A stretch of 64,000 nt of DNA from Lachnospiraceae bacterium (GTDB lineage: Bacteria > Bacillota > Clostridia > Lachnospirales > Lachnospiraceae), in the NCBI GenBank assembly GCA_014804655.1, contig JAAUZK010000019.1, positions 152,747-216,746 of the forward strand, written 5' to 3'. The position numbers were made by a program, and so were the translations under genes. Every line of letters begins with the position of its first letter. Within the stretch, counting starts at the first letter, position 1. Of the stretch, positions 1 through 8,132 are shown one piece after another. The notes beneath the pieces were generated by a model. It made no database searches. It saw nothing but the letters and a program-made list of their open reading frames with translations, and was not told the origin of the DNA.

Positions 1-1
1 G

Positions 2-139
2 ATCGAATGCACCGTAGAGTTTACGGAGGGTGCGATCCAGAGAATCACGGATGCCTTTGTTGATCTGCGTTACCAGATTAAGCAGGGGATCTACAAAGGT
101 CCAGAGCTTCCGGGAGAAAAGGAAGAGGAAACCGCCTAG
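2..139 (+). CDS. 3' end of a prophage gene, product unknown
   Basis: Open reading frame entering from outside the window and ending at a TAG; 45 residues are visible. The end is acidic (PGEKEEETA). A following gene begins 23 bases later with its own ribosome binding site, so this is the first visible member of a rightward prophage gene string. I do not recognise the protein, and the N-terminal part that could identify it is missing. Confidence 0.6.
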   Translation: MECTVEFTEGAIQRITDAFVDLRYQIKQGIYKGPELPGEKEEETA

Positions 140-162
140 GCGGTTCCGGAGAGGACAAGCCC

Positions 163-375
163 ATGGCATACATATCATTTATTGCGATCCTGTTTGGGAT
201 AGCAGGCGTTGTCGGAGGAATTGAGACGGAAAACATGGCGGGGACTGTAGACGCAGCGGTAATCCATATCGGCGGCATTATAGCTATGGTAGTGGCAAAG
301 CGGAAAGAAAAGGCAGAAGAAGGCACAGATCTGTGCGGCGATACTGTGGACAAGCATCCGGGAGAGGAGGAATAG
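163..375 (+). CDS. Small prophage membrane protein, unknown function
   Basis: 70 residues. The start is supported by GGAGAGGA about 8 bases upstream. The N-terminus has two short hydrophobic stretches (about residues 2-20 and 30-45), followed by KRKEK and an acidic hydrophilic tail, which suggests a small membrane protein with a cytoplasmic tail. It lies in a tight run of short prophage genes (4 bases to the next). No family recognised. Confidence 0.55.
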   Translation: MAYISFIAILFGIAGVVGGIETENMAGTVDAAVIHIGGIIAMVVAKRKEKAEEGTDLCGDTVDKHPGEEE

Positions 376-378
376 ACC

Positions 379-774
379 ATGCTGACAGCGGAGCAGATCA
401 GGGAAAAGATATTCGCAAGGGCGGAAGATTTTAAGCGGTACTTCCGGGAAAAGAAATGGCCGCAGGCAAAATATGCATACGACAGTGCCAGCCATATGGC
501 GGTGTTTATGGAGCTTCCGGAATCTGACATGGCGGTGCTTTTTGGCAACAGGCCATACAAAAACGATGACGAGCCCATAGAGAGGGGACTGTTTGATGAA
601 GAGCTTGTGATCCATGCCTACGGTGAGTGTATCCGGGCGAACCAGTCATTTGAAGTACAACCATATCCTGGGAACCCGAACACCACGCAGGATTATGATT
701 CCGATGTCTGGACAAGACAGGACAGGTCGGGCGCGGCACATTCGCCGTATGAGATTTACGGTAATAGAGCGTAG
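379..774 (+). CDS. Hypothetical prophage protein
   Basis: 131 residues starting 4 bases after the previous stop; GGAGAGGAGG just upstream is a strong ribosome binding site. Soluble, rich in aromatic and charged residues, no membrane segment or metal-binding motif seen. The TAG stop overlaps the first base of a 16-bp palindrome that recurs in this prophage. Function unknown; its position suggests an early gene. Confidence 0.55.
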   Translation: MLTAEQIREKIFARAEDFKRYFREKKWPQAKYAYDSASHMAVFMELPESDMAVLFGNRPYKNDDEPIERGLFDEELVIHAYGECIRANQSFEVQPYPGNPNTTQDYDSDVWTRQDRSGAAHSPYEIYGNRA

Positions 775-789
775 TTGCACCGGTGCAAC
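774..789. repeat. 16-bp perfect palindrome, copy 1 of 5
   Basis: GTTGCACCGGTGCAAC, identical on both strands. This copy lies between the stop of the upstream gene and the ribosome binding site of the next small gene. Four further identical copies are at 6152, 6344, 15736 and 29326, all within the prophage. Function unknown. Confidence 0.85.
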
Positions 790-805
790 GGAAAGGAGGA
801 GCACG

Positions 806-931
806 ATGGGAAATTGTTGCGACTGTGTAACCTGCAGATGGCGTTACATACATTTTCCAAACATGGATGATTACGAAATCTCCATGCAGGAGTGTCTGTG
901 TGACGGCGAGGACTACGAAGAGGAGCTGTAG
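806..931 (+). CDS. Small cysteine-rich prophage protein
   Basis: 41 residues, start preceded by AAAGGAGGA at ideal distance. It begins MGNCCDCVTC and has a fourth cysteine group (QECLC) near the end, so five or six cysteines could bind a metal. The acidic tail is DGEDYEEEL. The next gene starts 17 bases later. Too short for family assignment. Confidence 0.55.
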   Translation: MGNCCDCVTCRWRYIHFPNMDDYEISMQECLCDGEDYEEEL

Positions 932-948
932 AGGGGAAGGAGGAGCTT

Positions 949-1230
949 ATGACAGTGAAAGATCTGCAGGGCGTACTATGCGGGATAGTTACGCTGTACG
1001 AGGAGGTCCCGGGTAGAGACATAGGCTGTATGCCGCTTCCCGGGGAATGGTACAGAGACCTGTATACCGGGATGAGCCAGGAGATTCCGGAAGAGTTCAT
1101 CCGGCGCGGGGTGCTGCTTGCGAGCCCCAGGGCGGACGAACGGTCAGGAAGGATCGAAATACAGCTGAAACCGGACTCAGGAAATGCCGGCCGCAGGATA
1201 AAAAAAGAGCATGAAAAAAGCCCTGCATAG
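949..1230 (+). CDS. Hypothetical prophage protein
   Basis: 93 residues; start supported by AAGGAGGAG upstream. Soluble, with a basic C-terminus (GRRIKKEHEK). The stop lies just before an intergenic segment with two hairpins, suggesting this is the last gene of a transcription block. Not recognised. Confidence 0.5.
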   Translation: MTVKDLQGVLCGIVTLYEEVPGRDIGCMPLPGEWYRDLYTGMSQEIPEEFIRRGVLLASPRADERSGRIEIQLKPDSGNAGRRIKKEHEKSPA

Positions 1231-1242
1231 CAGAGCGATTTC

Positions 1243-1330
1243 CGGTCCCAGATGGAACATATTCACCTAAAAATATGATACCATCCGGGACCGCAGAAGT
1301 CAAGAAAAAACCGTGATTTTCTGCGGTTTT
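1243..1330. promoter_or_regulatory. Two hairpins upstream of the Rep-like gene
   Basis: First hairpin: 13-base arms at 1243-1255 and 1281-1293 (CGGTCCCAGATGG pairs with CCATCCGGGACCG, one G-T pair). Second: AAAACCG at 1307-1313 pairs with CGGTTTT at 1324-1330. They fill much of the gap before a HUH-type gene. They could be a terminator pair, or a hairpin origin recognised by the adjacent protein. The structure is visible; the role is inference. Confidence 0.45.
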
Positions 1331-1380
1331 CAGTGGCATTAAGATATTAAAGTTAGCCATAATATTACAAATATAAGGGG

Positions 1381-2151
1381 ATGGTATCAATCTATAGACA
1401 GAAAACATATGACATGGGTGTCATACGCATAATAGAGAAATGCATTCCGGGTAACTATGGAGCACCGGGGCAGCAGAGGAACAAAAAGCAGAAGAGGACA
1501 CCGGAGGATATCAAAAAGCAGAACCACAGGAACCGATGCCGGAAGGTGCAGCTCCTGATCCTCGGCAACTTCCATCCGGGTGACTGGCATCTGATCCTGA
1601 AGCATGCAAAGGACAGCCAGCCAGAGACCTACAAAGAGGCAGTGAAGCAGCGGGCGCGGTTTCTAGCCCAGATGCGGGAGGCATATAAAAAGGCAGGGCT
1701 CACTTTTAAATGGATCGCCGTTACCGAGCGTGGAAAGAAAAAACAGGTCCTGCACCACCATCTGATCATCGAGGACATAGACCGTAACGGGATCAGGACC
1801 ACGGAGCTGGTGAAAAAGCTGTGGACCCACGGAGGACATTTCTTTTCTTCGCTGTATGAGGATGGAGAGTATGAAGATCTGGCGGAATACATAGTCAAGG
1901 CGGAGACAAAGGATGAATGCGGATGGTGCACCTATTCGAGAAGCCGGGGCAATCTGGTCATGCCGAAGCCAAAAGTGGAGATCAAACGTCACAGGCGGTG
2001 GCGCAATCCTCCGGTGGCGCCAAAGGGCTGGTACGTGGTCAAGGACAGTATCTGGAACGGCGAGAACCCTGTGACCGGACAGCCCGTACAGCACTACACC
2101 CTGAAAAAGCTGATAACTACCGGGAAAGGCGGGAAAGGAGACAGCGGATGA
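1381..2151 (+). CDS. HUH-type rolling-circle Rep-like protein (REP_ORF2/G2P-like)
   Basis: 256 residues. The basic N-terminus is followed by an alpha/beta region with the metal-binding motif LHHHLII (about residues 124-130) and, about 45 residues later, AEYIVK, the usual place of the nicking tyrosine in HUH replication proteins. The family cuts single-stranded DNA at an origin. The start is uncertain: AAGGGG abuts the ATG, and a second ATG lies at 1414 without a clear binding site; the conserved part begins after about residue 40. It overlaps the next gene by 4 bases (ATGA). Such proteins also occur in tailed-phage early regions with unknown role. Confidence 0.6.
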   Translation: MVSIYRQKTYDMGVIRIIEKCIPGNYGAPGQQRNKKQKRTPEDIKKQNHRNRCRKVQLLILGNFHPGDWHLILKHAKDSQPETYKEAVKQRARFLAQMREAYKKAGLTFKWIAVTERGKKKQVLHHHLIIEDIDRNGIRTTELVKKLWTHGGHFFSSLYEDGEYEDLAEYIVKAETKDECGWCTYSRSRGNLVMPKPKVEIKRHRRWRNPPVAPKGWYVVKDSIWNGENPVTGQPVQHYTLKKLITTGKGGKGDSG

Positions 2152-2666
2152 ATGTAAATATCTACATAGAGACATCTTTTAAAGGACCCGCCACCAGACG
2201 CGCAGCGGGCGCGTGGATCGTGGAATATATCATATCCACCGGTAAACCCGTCACGAGGGGCGGCATCATTTATTCGGACCGCACCACCGAGAACGACCTG
2301 GCGCTCTGCCTGATCGAAAAGGCTTTTTCCATCCTGACGAAAACATGCTGCGCCGTAGTATTTACTGAATGCGGGCACGTTCTGCGGACTATGCAGAACC
2401 ACTGGCTTGCACAGTGGCAGAAGAACGGATGGACCAACGCAAAGGGGAATCCGATCAGGAACGCCGAAGCGTGGAACCGGTGCGCCCTGCTTCTGGAACA
2501 CCACATGGAGGAGTGGACGGACAGGCCGCACGAATACCGGCAGTGCATGCAGGACAGGATCAGGAAAGAACTGGAGAGGAAACACGGGATGCCGTCAGCA
2601 GGCTATGTAGAGATAGAAACACCGGAATGGAACACACAGACACGAAATGCAGAAAGGAGATCATGA
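2148..2666 (+). CDS. RNase H-like prophage protein
   Basis: 172 residues; starts inside the upstream stop (ATGA). It follows the RNase HI order: strand with acidic residue and Ser (YIETS, near residue 8), helix entry TENDLAL, strand FTECGHV, then WQKNGWTNAKGNPIRN..W, which resembles the W-K-x-NGW...N..LW segment of RNase HI. The first catalytic position is Glu rather than the usual Asp, so activity is uncertain. The family degrades RNA in RNA-DNA hybrids; the setting suggests phage replication. Confidence 0.65.
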   Translation: MNVNIYIETSFKGPATRRAAGAWIVEYIISTGKPVTRGGIIYSDRTTENDLALCLIEKAFSILTKTCCAVVFTECGHVLRTMQNHWLAQWQKNGWTNAKGNPIRNAEAWNRCALLLEHHMEEWTDRPHEYRQCMQDRIRKELERKHGMPSAGYVEIETPEWNTQTRNAERRS

Positions 2667-2667
2667 T

Positions 2668-3159
2668 ATGTTTGAAAGATTTGGAGAATTTGACTCAGCA
2701 GATGAAATAAATGCAACGGCGGAAGGACTGCTCAAAGAGGGCGACACGGAATCACTTTATATACTGGCAGAAGAAAACGGGCTCGACAGGGAAGAGGCCG
2801 AGGATTATATCAACGGCGATGTAACGGAGTTGACGAATGCGCTGATGGCCGCCTACGGTAAGCTGGACATAGAAAATGCGGAGCTGAAACTGAAGGAGAT
2901 CATGGAAGACTGGCTGACATACATCAGGGTGGAGTGTTCTGAGAATCCGAAGATGGCAGCAGCAGTCAGACGGAAAGGAAAGAGCCTGAAAGGGTGCATC
3001 GGGGCAATGATGGCGTGGAGTTTTAAACATCAGATCCCGATCGAGAAAGAAATTATTAAAGAAGCGGGTGTTAATGCCGGAAGGGTGACTATGGGCATTC
3101 CGGGGAACGGTACCGCAAAGAAGATCATTCAGGAATATTATCTGGGGAAACAGGGGTGA
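2668..3159 (+). CDS. PcfK-like / Cas9 inhibitor AcrIIA9-family protein
   Basis: 163 residues. The start is set by AAGGAG 8 bases upstream; an in-frame ATG at 2647 lacks one. Mostly helical and acidic, with a tetrad of features I associate with the PcfK/AcrIIA9 family: N-terminal acidic helix, LAEENGLD..EAEDYINGD, LKLKEIMEDW and GKSLKGCIGAMM followed by a C-terminal YYLGK. Members of this family inhibit Streptococcus-type Cas9, but others were named from conjugative plasmids with unknown role. It sits 6 bases before a PcfJ-like gene, the standard PcfK-PcfJ pairing. Inhibitor activity here is inference. Confidence 0.6.
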   Translation: MFERFGEFDSADEINATAEGLLKEGDTESLYILAEENGLDREEAEDYINGDVTELTNALMAAYGKLDIENAELKLKEIMEDWLTYIRVECSENPKMAAAVRRKGKSLKGCIGAMMAWSFKHQIPIEKEIIKEAGVNAGRVTMGIPGNGTAKKIIQEYYLGKQG

Positions 3160-3165
3160 TGCGGC

Positions 3166-5292
3166 ATGAAGAAAAAGCAGATCGAAAAGATCCCTTACAT
3201 CACCATTGCGAAGCCCATACGGAAGAGGGGCGTAAAATATATCGCAGTCACGGCATGGAAGAATATCAGCCATGAGCGGCACATTATTCTTGAAGTATAC
3301 AGGAATAAAAAAGGGAATCTGCAGATTCCTGTAGTCAGATATGCGGCCACGGGAAGAGACTGGGGAGTATTTTTTCCGGAAACAGGCGAGTGGAGCAGGC
3401 AGAAGATAGTAGGACAAAACGCATATGGCAGGTGCTGTTGGCAGCAGCCGGGCGAAGAAAGGCAGGAACAGGGAAGCGTCCTGCAGACACCAGAGGATCT
3501 GGACAGGATCAGTAATTTCTTTAAAGAGATAAAAGTCTGGGATAAAGAGCAGTGGTGGGATTATTTTTCAAAGAATGAAACCGAAATCAGGAATTCAGAG
3601 GTAGAAAGGAAAAATAAACGGAGAAGGGATCAGTTACAGGAAAGAATAAAGGACACCCCGCAACTCAAAGAACAGGAGCTGCTGGAATGGGCATCAAAGA
3701 AGCTGATCATGGCAGGGCATTACCTGTATTACAAGAAAAGAGGACGCAGGGCAGATATATGCTGCTCAGCCTGCGGATGCGTGACATCCACGGCATGGAA
3801 ACCGGGAGAATCCTACGAGAGTCAGGCAGAGGAAATGGTCATAGAACCAAGGGACGGTTGCATCGGCTATTGCCCGTCATGCGGAATACCCGGGACATAT
3901 AAGCCACAGGGAAAAGCCAAGACGAGATATGAAATAAAAACCCATGCATTCACAGCAGACAGATACCATGGCAATGGGGTTGTGCTTAGGTATGTAGAGT
4001 TATACAAGACATACACGCTGGAGACGTTTCCTGACGAGAAGGGACAGCAGAAGATGCTGACAGCGCATGAAGAGATGGAGGGTATAGAGATCGCAAGGAC
4101 ATATTATGTTCCGGGCAGAAAAGTCCAGACGGATTTCTGTAAGCATAATCCATATACAGGCAGGGATTTTTGGGACGACTGTAACCTATATGGGTTAAGC
4201 AACATCACGATAGGAAAGGCGATGATACATCCGGACACGTGGGAGGCACTTAAAGGGACATTCCTGCAATACAGTGCCATGGAGGAATATGCTGAGGAGA
4301 CCGGGCTGATCAATGCCAGAGACTATCTGTCAAGATATGTGGAGTGGCCGCAGATAGAGATGCTGGTCAAGATGAAGTTGTTCGGGATCGTAGAAAGCAT
4401 GGTTAAAGGTTTATGCGGAATCATTGCAGGAGAGTATTCAAAACGCCCGGAAGATTTTCTGGGCATCCGAAAAGACAGGATGAAACTTCTGGTGGAAACG
4501 CGGGGGAATCTGGAGATACTGCACGTGCTGCAGGCCGAAAGACGGATGGGCGGGTGCTGGACATGCGAACAGGTCAGGAAATTGGCCGAGATACATGCGA
4601 GCTGTAATCAGATCAGCAGGGCGCTTGAGGTGATGACCGTGCAGAAACTGCTTAATAATATATCCGGATATGCAGGATGTGAATACGGGACGGGATGCAC
4701 CAACGCAACGGGGCGGTTACGGAATACAGCGACTACATATTTTGATTATCTGCATATGCGTGTAACGCTGGGATATGACATGACGAACACGGTCTACCAG
4801 AAGCCAAGGAATCTGAGCGATGCGCATCAGAGAATGGTCATGGAGATCAATAAAAAAGAACAGGAGAACAGGTTAAAGGATACGGAGCAGAGATATCCTG
4901 ATATCCGGAAACAGTATAGGAAACTGAGAAACAGGTATTATTATGCGGATGAAAATTACCTGATCAGGCCGGCAAGGTCAGCGGCAGAGATTGTTATGGA
5001 AGGCAGGGTGCTGCACCACTGTGTAGGCGGGGACAATTATCTGAGCAGTCATAATAATGGGACAAGCATAATCCTTATGCTGCGCCACCGGTCTGAGACG
5101 GAGACCCCGTACATTACGGTAGAGATTCAGGGAGAGCAGATCATCCAGTGGTACGGGGCACATGATAAAAAGCCGGACGAGGAGAACATGCAGAAATGGC
5201 TGGACAGATATACCACAATGCTGGAATGCCGGCGAATGGGTACAACGCCGCCGGCAGAGCAGGAAACAGCACAATTATTAGCATACGCATAA
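3166..5292 (+). CDS. PcfJ-domain protein
   Basis: 708 residues. A central cysteine cluster (CCSACGC near residue 200 and CPSCG near 236) looks like a zinc ribbon. The C-terminal PcfJ signature is clear: LHHCVGGDNY near residue 615, then an Arg-rich strand, PYITVEI and IIQWYGAHDKKP. PcfJ proteins are found on conjugative plasmids and phages, generally beside PcfK; the biochemical role is not established. GGGGTGATGCGGC precedes the start. It shares an operon with the AcrIIA9-like gene and the next large protein. Confidence 0.75.
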   Translation: MKKKQIEKIPYITIAKPIRKRGVKYIAVTAWKNISHERHIILEVYRNKKGNLQIPVVRYAATGRDWGVFFPETGEWSRQKIVGQNAYGRCCWQQPGEERQEQGSVLQTPEDLDRISNFFKEIKVWDKEQWWDYFSKNETEIRNSEVERKNKRRRDQLQERIKDTPQLKEQELLEWASKKLIMAGHYLYYKKRGRRADICCSACGCVTSTAWKPGESYESQAEEMVIEPRDGCIGYCPSCGIPGTYKPQGKAKTRYEIKTHAFTADRYHGNGVVLRYVELYKTYTLETFPDEKGQQKMLTAHEEMEGIEIARTYYVPGRKVQTDFCKHNPYTGRDFWDDCNLYGLSNITIGKAMIHPDTWEALKGTFLQYSAMEEYAEETGLINARDYLSRYVEWPQIEMLVKMKLFGIVESMVKGLCGIIAGEYSKRPEDFLGIRKDRMKLLVETRGNLEILHVLQAERRMGGCWTCEQVRKLAEIHASCNQISRALEVMTVQKLLNNISGYAGCEYGTGCTNATGRLRNTATTYFDYLHMRVTLGYDMTNTVYQKPRNLSDAHQRMVMEINKKEQENRLKDTEQRYPDIRKQYRKLRNRYYYADENYLIRPARSAAEIVMEGRVLHHCVGGDNYLSSHNNGTSIILMLRHRSETETPYITVEIQGEQIIQWYGAHDKKPDEENMQKWLDRYTTMLECRRMGTTPPAEQETAQLLAYA

Positions 5293-5305
5293 GAAAGGAG
5301 AACAT

Positions 5306-6838
5306 ATGGAACCATTAACGGGAGAAGTATTAAATATCAACAATGAATACGGTAGTTATCAGGAGTATAAGGCAGCAGTAGACACGGAGCTGCAGAAATC
5401 CGCGGAGAGCTTCGTCCGGATCGGGTATCTGCTCAAGGTCGCAAGGGATACGGATATATTAAAAGAATCCGGCTACGGGAGCGTCAACGAGTTTGCGGAA
5501 GCAGAGTACAGTCTGGACAAGTCACAGGTATCGAGATTCATCCGGATCAATGACGAATACTCCGAGGGCGGGTATTCCGACAGCCTGCAGGAAAAATACA
5601 GGAATTTCGGATATGCGAAACTGGCGATCATGCTGACCCTGCCGGCAGCAGTAGGTGAGGAGCTGACTGTGGATTACAGTAAGTCAGAGATACAGACGAT
5701 CAGGGCAGAGATCGATGAAGAGAATAAACGGACAGACATAGAAGTCATGCTGGAAAGGAAAGATGAGCGGCAGCAGGCATACACGATGTTCGGGAAAGTC
5801 CTCTACCAGATCGGACGCGACCGCCCGGAGCTGTACCTGCAGCTGTACGGTGCCGTCGCAGAAGCTGTACATAACGGTCCGAATGTACCCGTGGTAAATA
5901 AACTGGTGGATTCTCTTGCACCCGCCGGTGAAGGGATGGTCAGCGTGAGGATTCCGGGAGAAGGGAAAATGCTGCTGAGCATTAAAGGCTCCGGCGCTGA
6001 TCCGGCGGTAGTCAATGTAAGGTCGGGAGAAAAAGAAACCTGCACATGGGATGAATTTATCGCTGACATGGAGTTGTTATGTGAAGGGAATGATGCGAAA
6101 GAAAGCTGGAAAATACTATACGGAGAGGAATTTCCGGAGGAAAAGAAGGAAGTTGCACCGGTGCAACCGGACCGGGAAGCAAAACAGGCACCGAAAAAGC
6201 CCGGCCGCGTGACCGTCTCAAAGCCGCAAACGCCCGAAAAGACCGTTGAAGACAACAGTCTTACAAAGGTCAACGATAATGTGCAGGCACAGGAAACCAC
6301 AGCGCAGAAGGAAGAGGAGCAGAGCCGTGATGAAAATATGGAAGTTGCACCGGTGCAACCGGAAAATAATACAGAAAACCCGCAGAACGGTACGTCTGGC
6401 ATGGGAAGTAATACTGATGAAGCTGACGCCGGCAGCAGGATTCCGGAAGAAACGGACGACCCGGACCGCGTACCGCCTTACATCGACGGCAATGATCCTG
6501 AATCTGCAGACGCTGCACCTGGAGCCGGAAGCGGAAACGCAGAGGCAGTTATGGGAAGCACTGCGGGTACTACAACCGAGCCGTCGGCAGCAGTCCTCAC
6601 GCAAGACGTTGATGGACAGATAAGCATTGGAGATATGCCGCAGTGTATGCCAGATAACACGGCGGTAGAACAAAAATGGAATATTCGTGGCAGCTACCTC
6701 ACCGCTCTGAAGGATAATCTGGACAAGGTCTACATTCTGACGGAGCGGGGTGATTATCAGGACGCGGAGCAGTGGCTGCAGGCTGTCAGAGGCACAATCT
6801 GGAAGATCAGGGATATATCGGAGGTGCAGGATGGCTAA
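5306..6838 (+). CDS. Prophage/mobile-element protein with disordered acidic C-terminus
   Basis: 510 residues; GAAAGGAG upstream. The N-terminal 150 residues (SYQEYKAAVDTELQ, SFVRIGYLLKVARDT, YGSVNEFAEAEYSLDKSQVSRFIRIND) resemble a recurrent mobile-element family in gut Clostridia; the Q-V-S-R-F helix looks DNA-binding, ParB-like in flavour. Residues about 275-450 are low complexity (Glu, Pro, Ala, Gly, Asp) and contain two VAPVQP hexapeptides encoded by copies 2 and 3 of the 16-bp palindrome. The last 50 residues are helical. Overlaps the next gene by 8 bases. Function unknown. Confidence 0.6.
   Translation: MEPLTGEVLNINNEYGSYQEYKAAVDTELQKSAESFVRIGYLLKVARDTDILKESGYGSVNEFAEAEYSLDKSQVSRFIRINDEYSEGGYSDSLQEKYRNFGYAKLAIMLTLPAAVGEELTVDYSKSEIQTIRAEIDEENKRTDIEVMLERKDERQQAYTMFGKVLYQIGRDRPELYLQLYGAVAEAVHNGPNVPVVNKLVDSLAPAGEGMVSVRIPGEGKMLLSIKGSGADPAVVNVRSGEKETCTWDEFIADMELLCEGNDAKESWKILYGEEFPEEKKEVAPVQPDREAKQAPKKPGRVTVSKPQTPEKTVEDNSLTKVNDNVQAQETTAQKEEEQSRDENMEVAPVQPENNTENPQNGTSGMGSNTDEADAGSRIPEETDDPDRVPPYIDGNDPESADAAPGAGSGNAEAVMGSTAGTTTEPSAAVLTQDVDGQISIGDMPQCMPDNTAVEQKWNIRGSYLTALKDNLDKVYILTERGDYQDAEQWLQAVRGTIWKIRDISEVQDG
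6152..6167. repeat. 16-bp perfect palindrome, copy 2 of 5
   Basis: GTTGCACCGGTGCAAC inside the disordered region of the 510-residue prophage protein, in the frame that encodes Val-Ala-Pro-Val-Gln, followed by Pro. Confidence 0.85.
6344..6359. repeat. 16-bp perfect palindrome, copy 3 of 5
   Basis: GTTGCACCGGTGCAAC, 192 bases after copy 2 (exactly 64 codons), in the same reading frame and again encoding VAPVQ followed by Pro. Confidence 0.85.
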
Positions 6839-7181
6839 ATCACATAAAGCTACCAGAAAGCTCCAATTTGACCAGAAGACCCGAAAGCGTATCCGTGAAA
6901 GGGATCACGGCGAATGCATCTACTGCGCCATGGGCTACCACATGGAATACATATCAGGCATGATTCCGGAAAAGGATATCATGCATTTCATCCCCAGATC
7001 ACAGATGGGTCTGGGGATCGAACAGAACGGCGCACTGGGATGCCGGGAGCATCACGATCTTCTGGATAACGGGAATAAAGGGCTGAGGCAGGAGATGCTG
7101 GCAAAGTTTGAGACATACCTGCGGGCACATTATCCGGAATGGGACAGGGAGACGCTGGTGTATAGGAAGTATGATTTTTAG
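6831..7181 (+). CDS. HNH-type endonuclease-like protein
   Basis: 116 residues; GGAGGTG directly upstream chooses this ATG, which overlaps the preceding stop. Order of motifs: RERDHGECIYCAMG (first Cys pair), DIMHFIPRSQMG (the D/H-H core strand and loop), NGALGCREHHDLLD (second metal site, His). This matches phage-encoded HNH proteins with one zinc and one catalytic metal. Possible roles are DNA nicking during packaging or replication; it is not adjacent to terminase, so an early role is as likely. Confidence 0.6.
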   Translation: MAKSHKATRKLQFDQKTRKRIRERDHGECIYCAMGYHMEYISGMIPEKDIMHFIPRSQMGLGIEQNGALGCREHHDLLDNGNKGLRQEMLAKFETYLRAHYPEWDRETLVYRKYDF

Positions 7182-7238
7182 GTGGAAGCCCAGAGAAAGG
7201 GAAACGGAAGAAATGAAACTTTAGAGGAGTCAGCAAGG

Positions 7239-7589
7239 ATGATTGATGAACAGAAATTGATCGAACGCATAAAGGAAATGCCAAACACTTGCAATTTGTT
7301 TAGATGGCGAAGCTCTAAGAAAATTAAAGCTGGGTTAGTTTCTTTAATTGCAAGGGAACCCAAAATCAGCGAGTGGATTCCGTGCAATGAGCGGTTGCCG
7401 GAATCTGAACAGAGGTGTTTAGTGTCGGTTGTCTGGGAGGATGAGGGAGCAAAAACATATTCTGTCTATGATGCGGTTTATGGAAGTGATGCAAAATGGC
7501 ATTCCCACAACTATGAAGGCATGATTTGTTGCATGATTTATTGCAAGGTTGTTGCGTGGCAGCCATTGCCAGAACCATACAAGGAATAA
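7239..7589 (+). CDS. DUF551-domain prophage protein
   Basis: 116 residues from the ATG at 7239; GAGGAG lies 14 bases upstream and AAGG immediately before. The C-terminal half has the DUF551 pattern: WIPCNERLPE, a Val-rich strand (CLVSVVW), and the ending VVAWQPLPEPYKE. DUF551 proteins are frequent phage passengers with no known biochemical role. Last rightward gene before an opposite-strand tRNA. Confidence 0.65.
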   Translation: MIDEQKLIERIKEMPNTCNLFRWRSSKKIKAGLVSLIAREPKISEWIPCNERLPESEQRCLVSVVWEDEGAKTYSVYDAVYGSDAKWHSHNYEGMICCMIYCKVVAWQPLPEPYKE

Positions 7590-7606
7590 GACAGCAAATC
7601 TGAAAA

Positions 7607-7680
7607 TGGAAGCAATGGGGCTCGAACCCATGACCTCTCGCGTGTGAGGCGAACGCTCATCCCAGCTGAGCTATGCTTCC
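7607..7680 (-). tRNA. tRNA-Val (anticodon CAC)
   Basis: On the minus strand, 74 nt folding as a complete cloverleaf: acceptor GGAAGCA/TGCTTCC with discriminator A, D arm GCTC...GAGC, anticodon stem TTCGC/GCGAG with loop CTCACAC (anticodon CAC, reading GUG), T arm ATGGG-TTCGAGC-CCCAT. The terminal CCA is not encoded. It is transcribed against all neighbouring prophage genes. Confidence 0.9.
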
Positions 7681-7763
7681 ATAGCTATTATTATAGCATT
7701 ACGAACAGGAAAAGCAATAAACATTAAAAACAATGATCTTTAGACTGGAAGGGAGAATATAGA

Positions 7764-8132
7764 ATGCTGATACGGAAGGATAAACAGGGAAACTGGGGAG
7801 TGAGCGGCCTGCCCTGGGAAGAACTGAGCATAGGACAGACCATTACAGATAAGATATGGGAAAAACTGTACGGCTGTCTGTTCAGGCTTATGCAATATGA
7901 GGATACAGGCATGGAACCGGAGCAGGTATACGATCTGGCCAAGCAGAACACAAAGTACTGCGTACCCAAATATCTCGGTGAAAATACGGCAATCGGATGT
8001 AGAGACGGGGAATGTAAATGCGGAAACATAGTGCGCAGTTATCAGAAATTCTGCGATGAATGCGGCACAAAACTTGAATGGGGAATGTCAGAAGAGAGGG
8101 GTGAAAACAATGGAGAAACTGACAGATTGTGA
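7764..8132 (+). CDS. Prophage protein with C-terminal zinc-ribbon-like cysteines
   Basis: 122 residues; GGAAGGGAG upstream of the ATG. The N-terminal part (RKDKQGNWGVSGLPWEEL, LYGCLFRLMQYEDTGMEPEQV) is a pattern I recognise from many clostridial phage proteins of unknown function. The C-terminal part has CKCG and CDECG, a double-cysteine ribbon. It overlaps the next start by 23 bases. Role unknown. Confidence 0.6.
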   Translation: MLIRKDKQGNWGVSGLPWEELSIGQTITDKIWEKLYGCLFRLMQYEDTGMEPEQVYDLAKQNTKYCVPKYLGENTAIGCRDGECKCGNIVRSYQKFCDECGTKLEWGMSEERGENNGETDRL

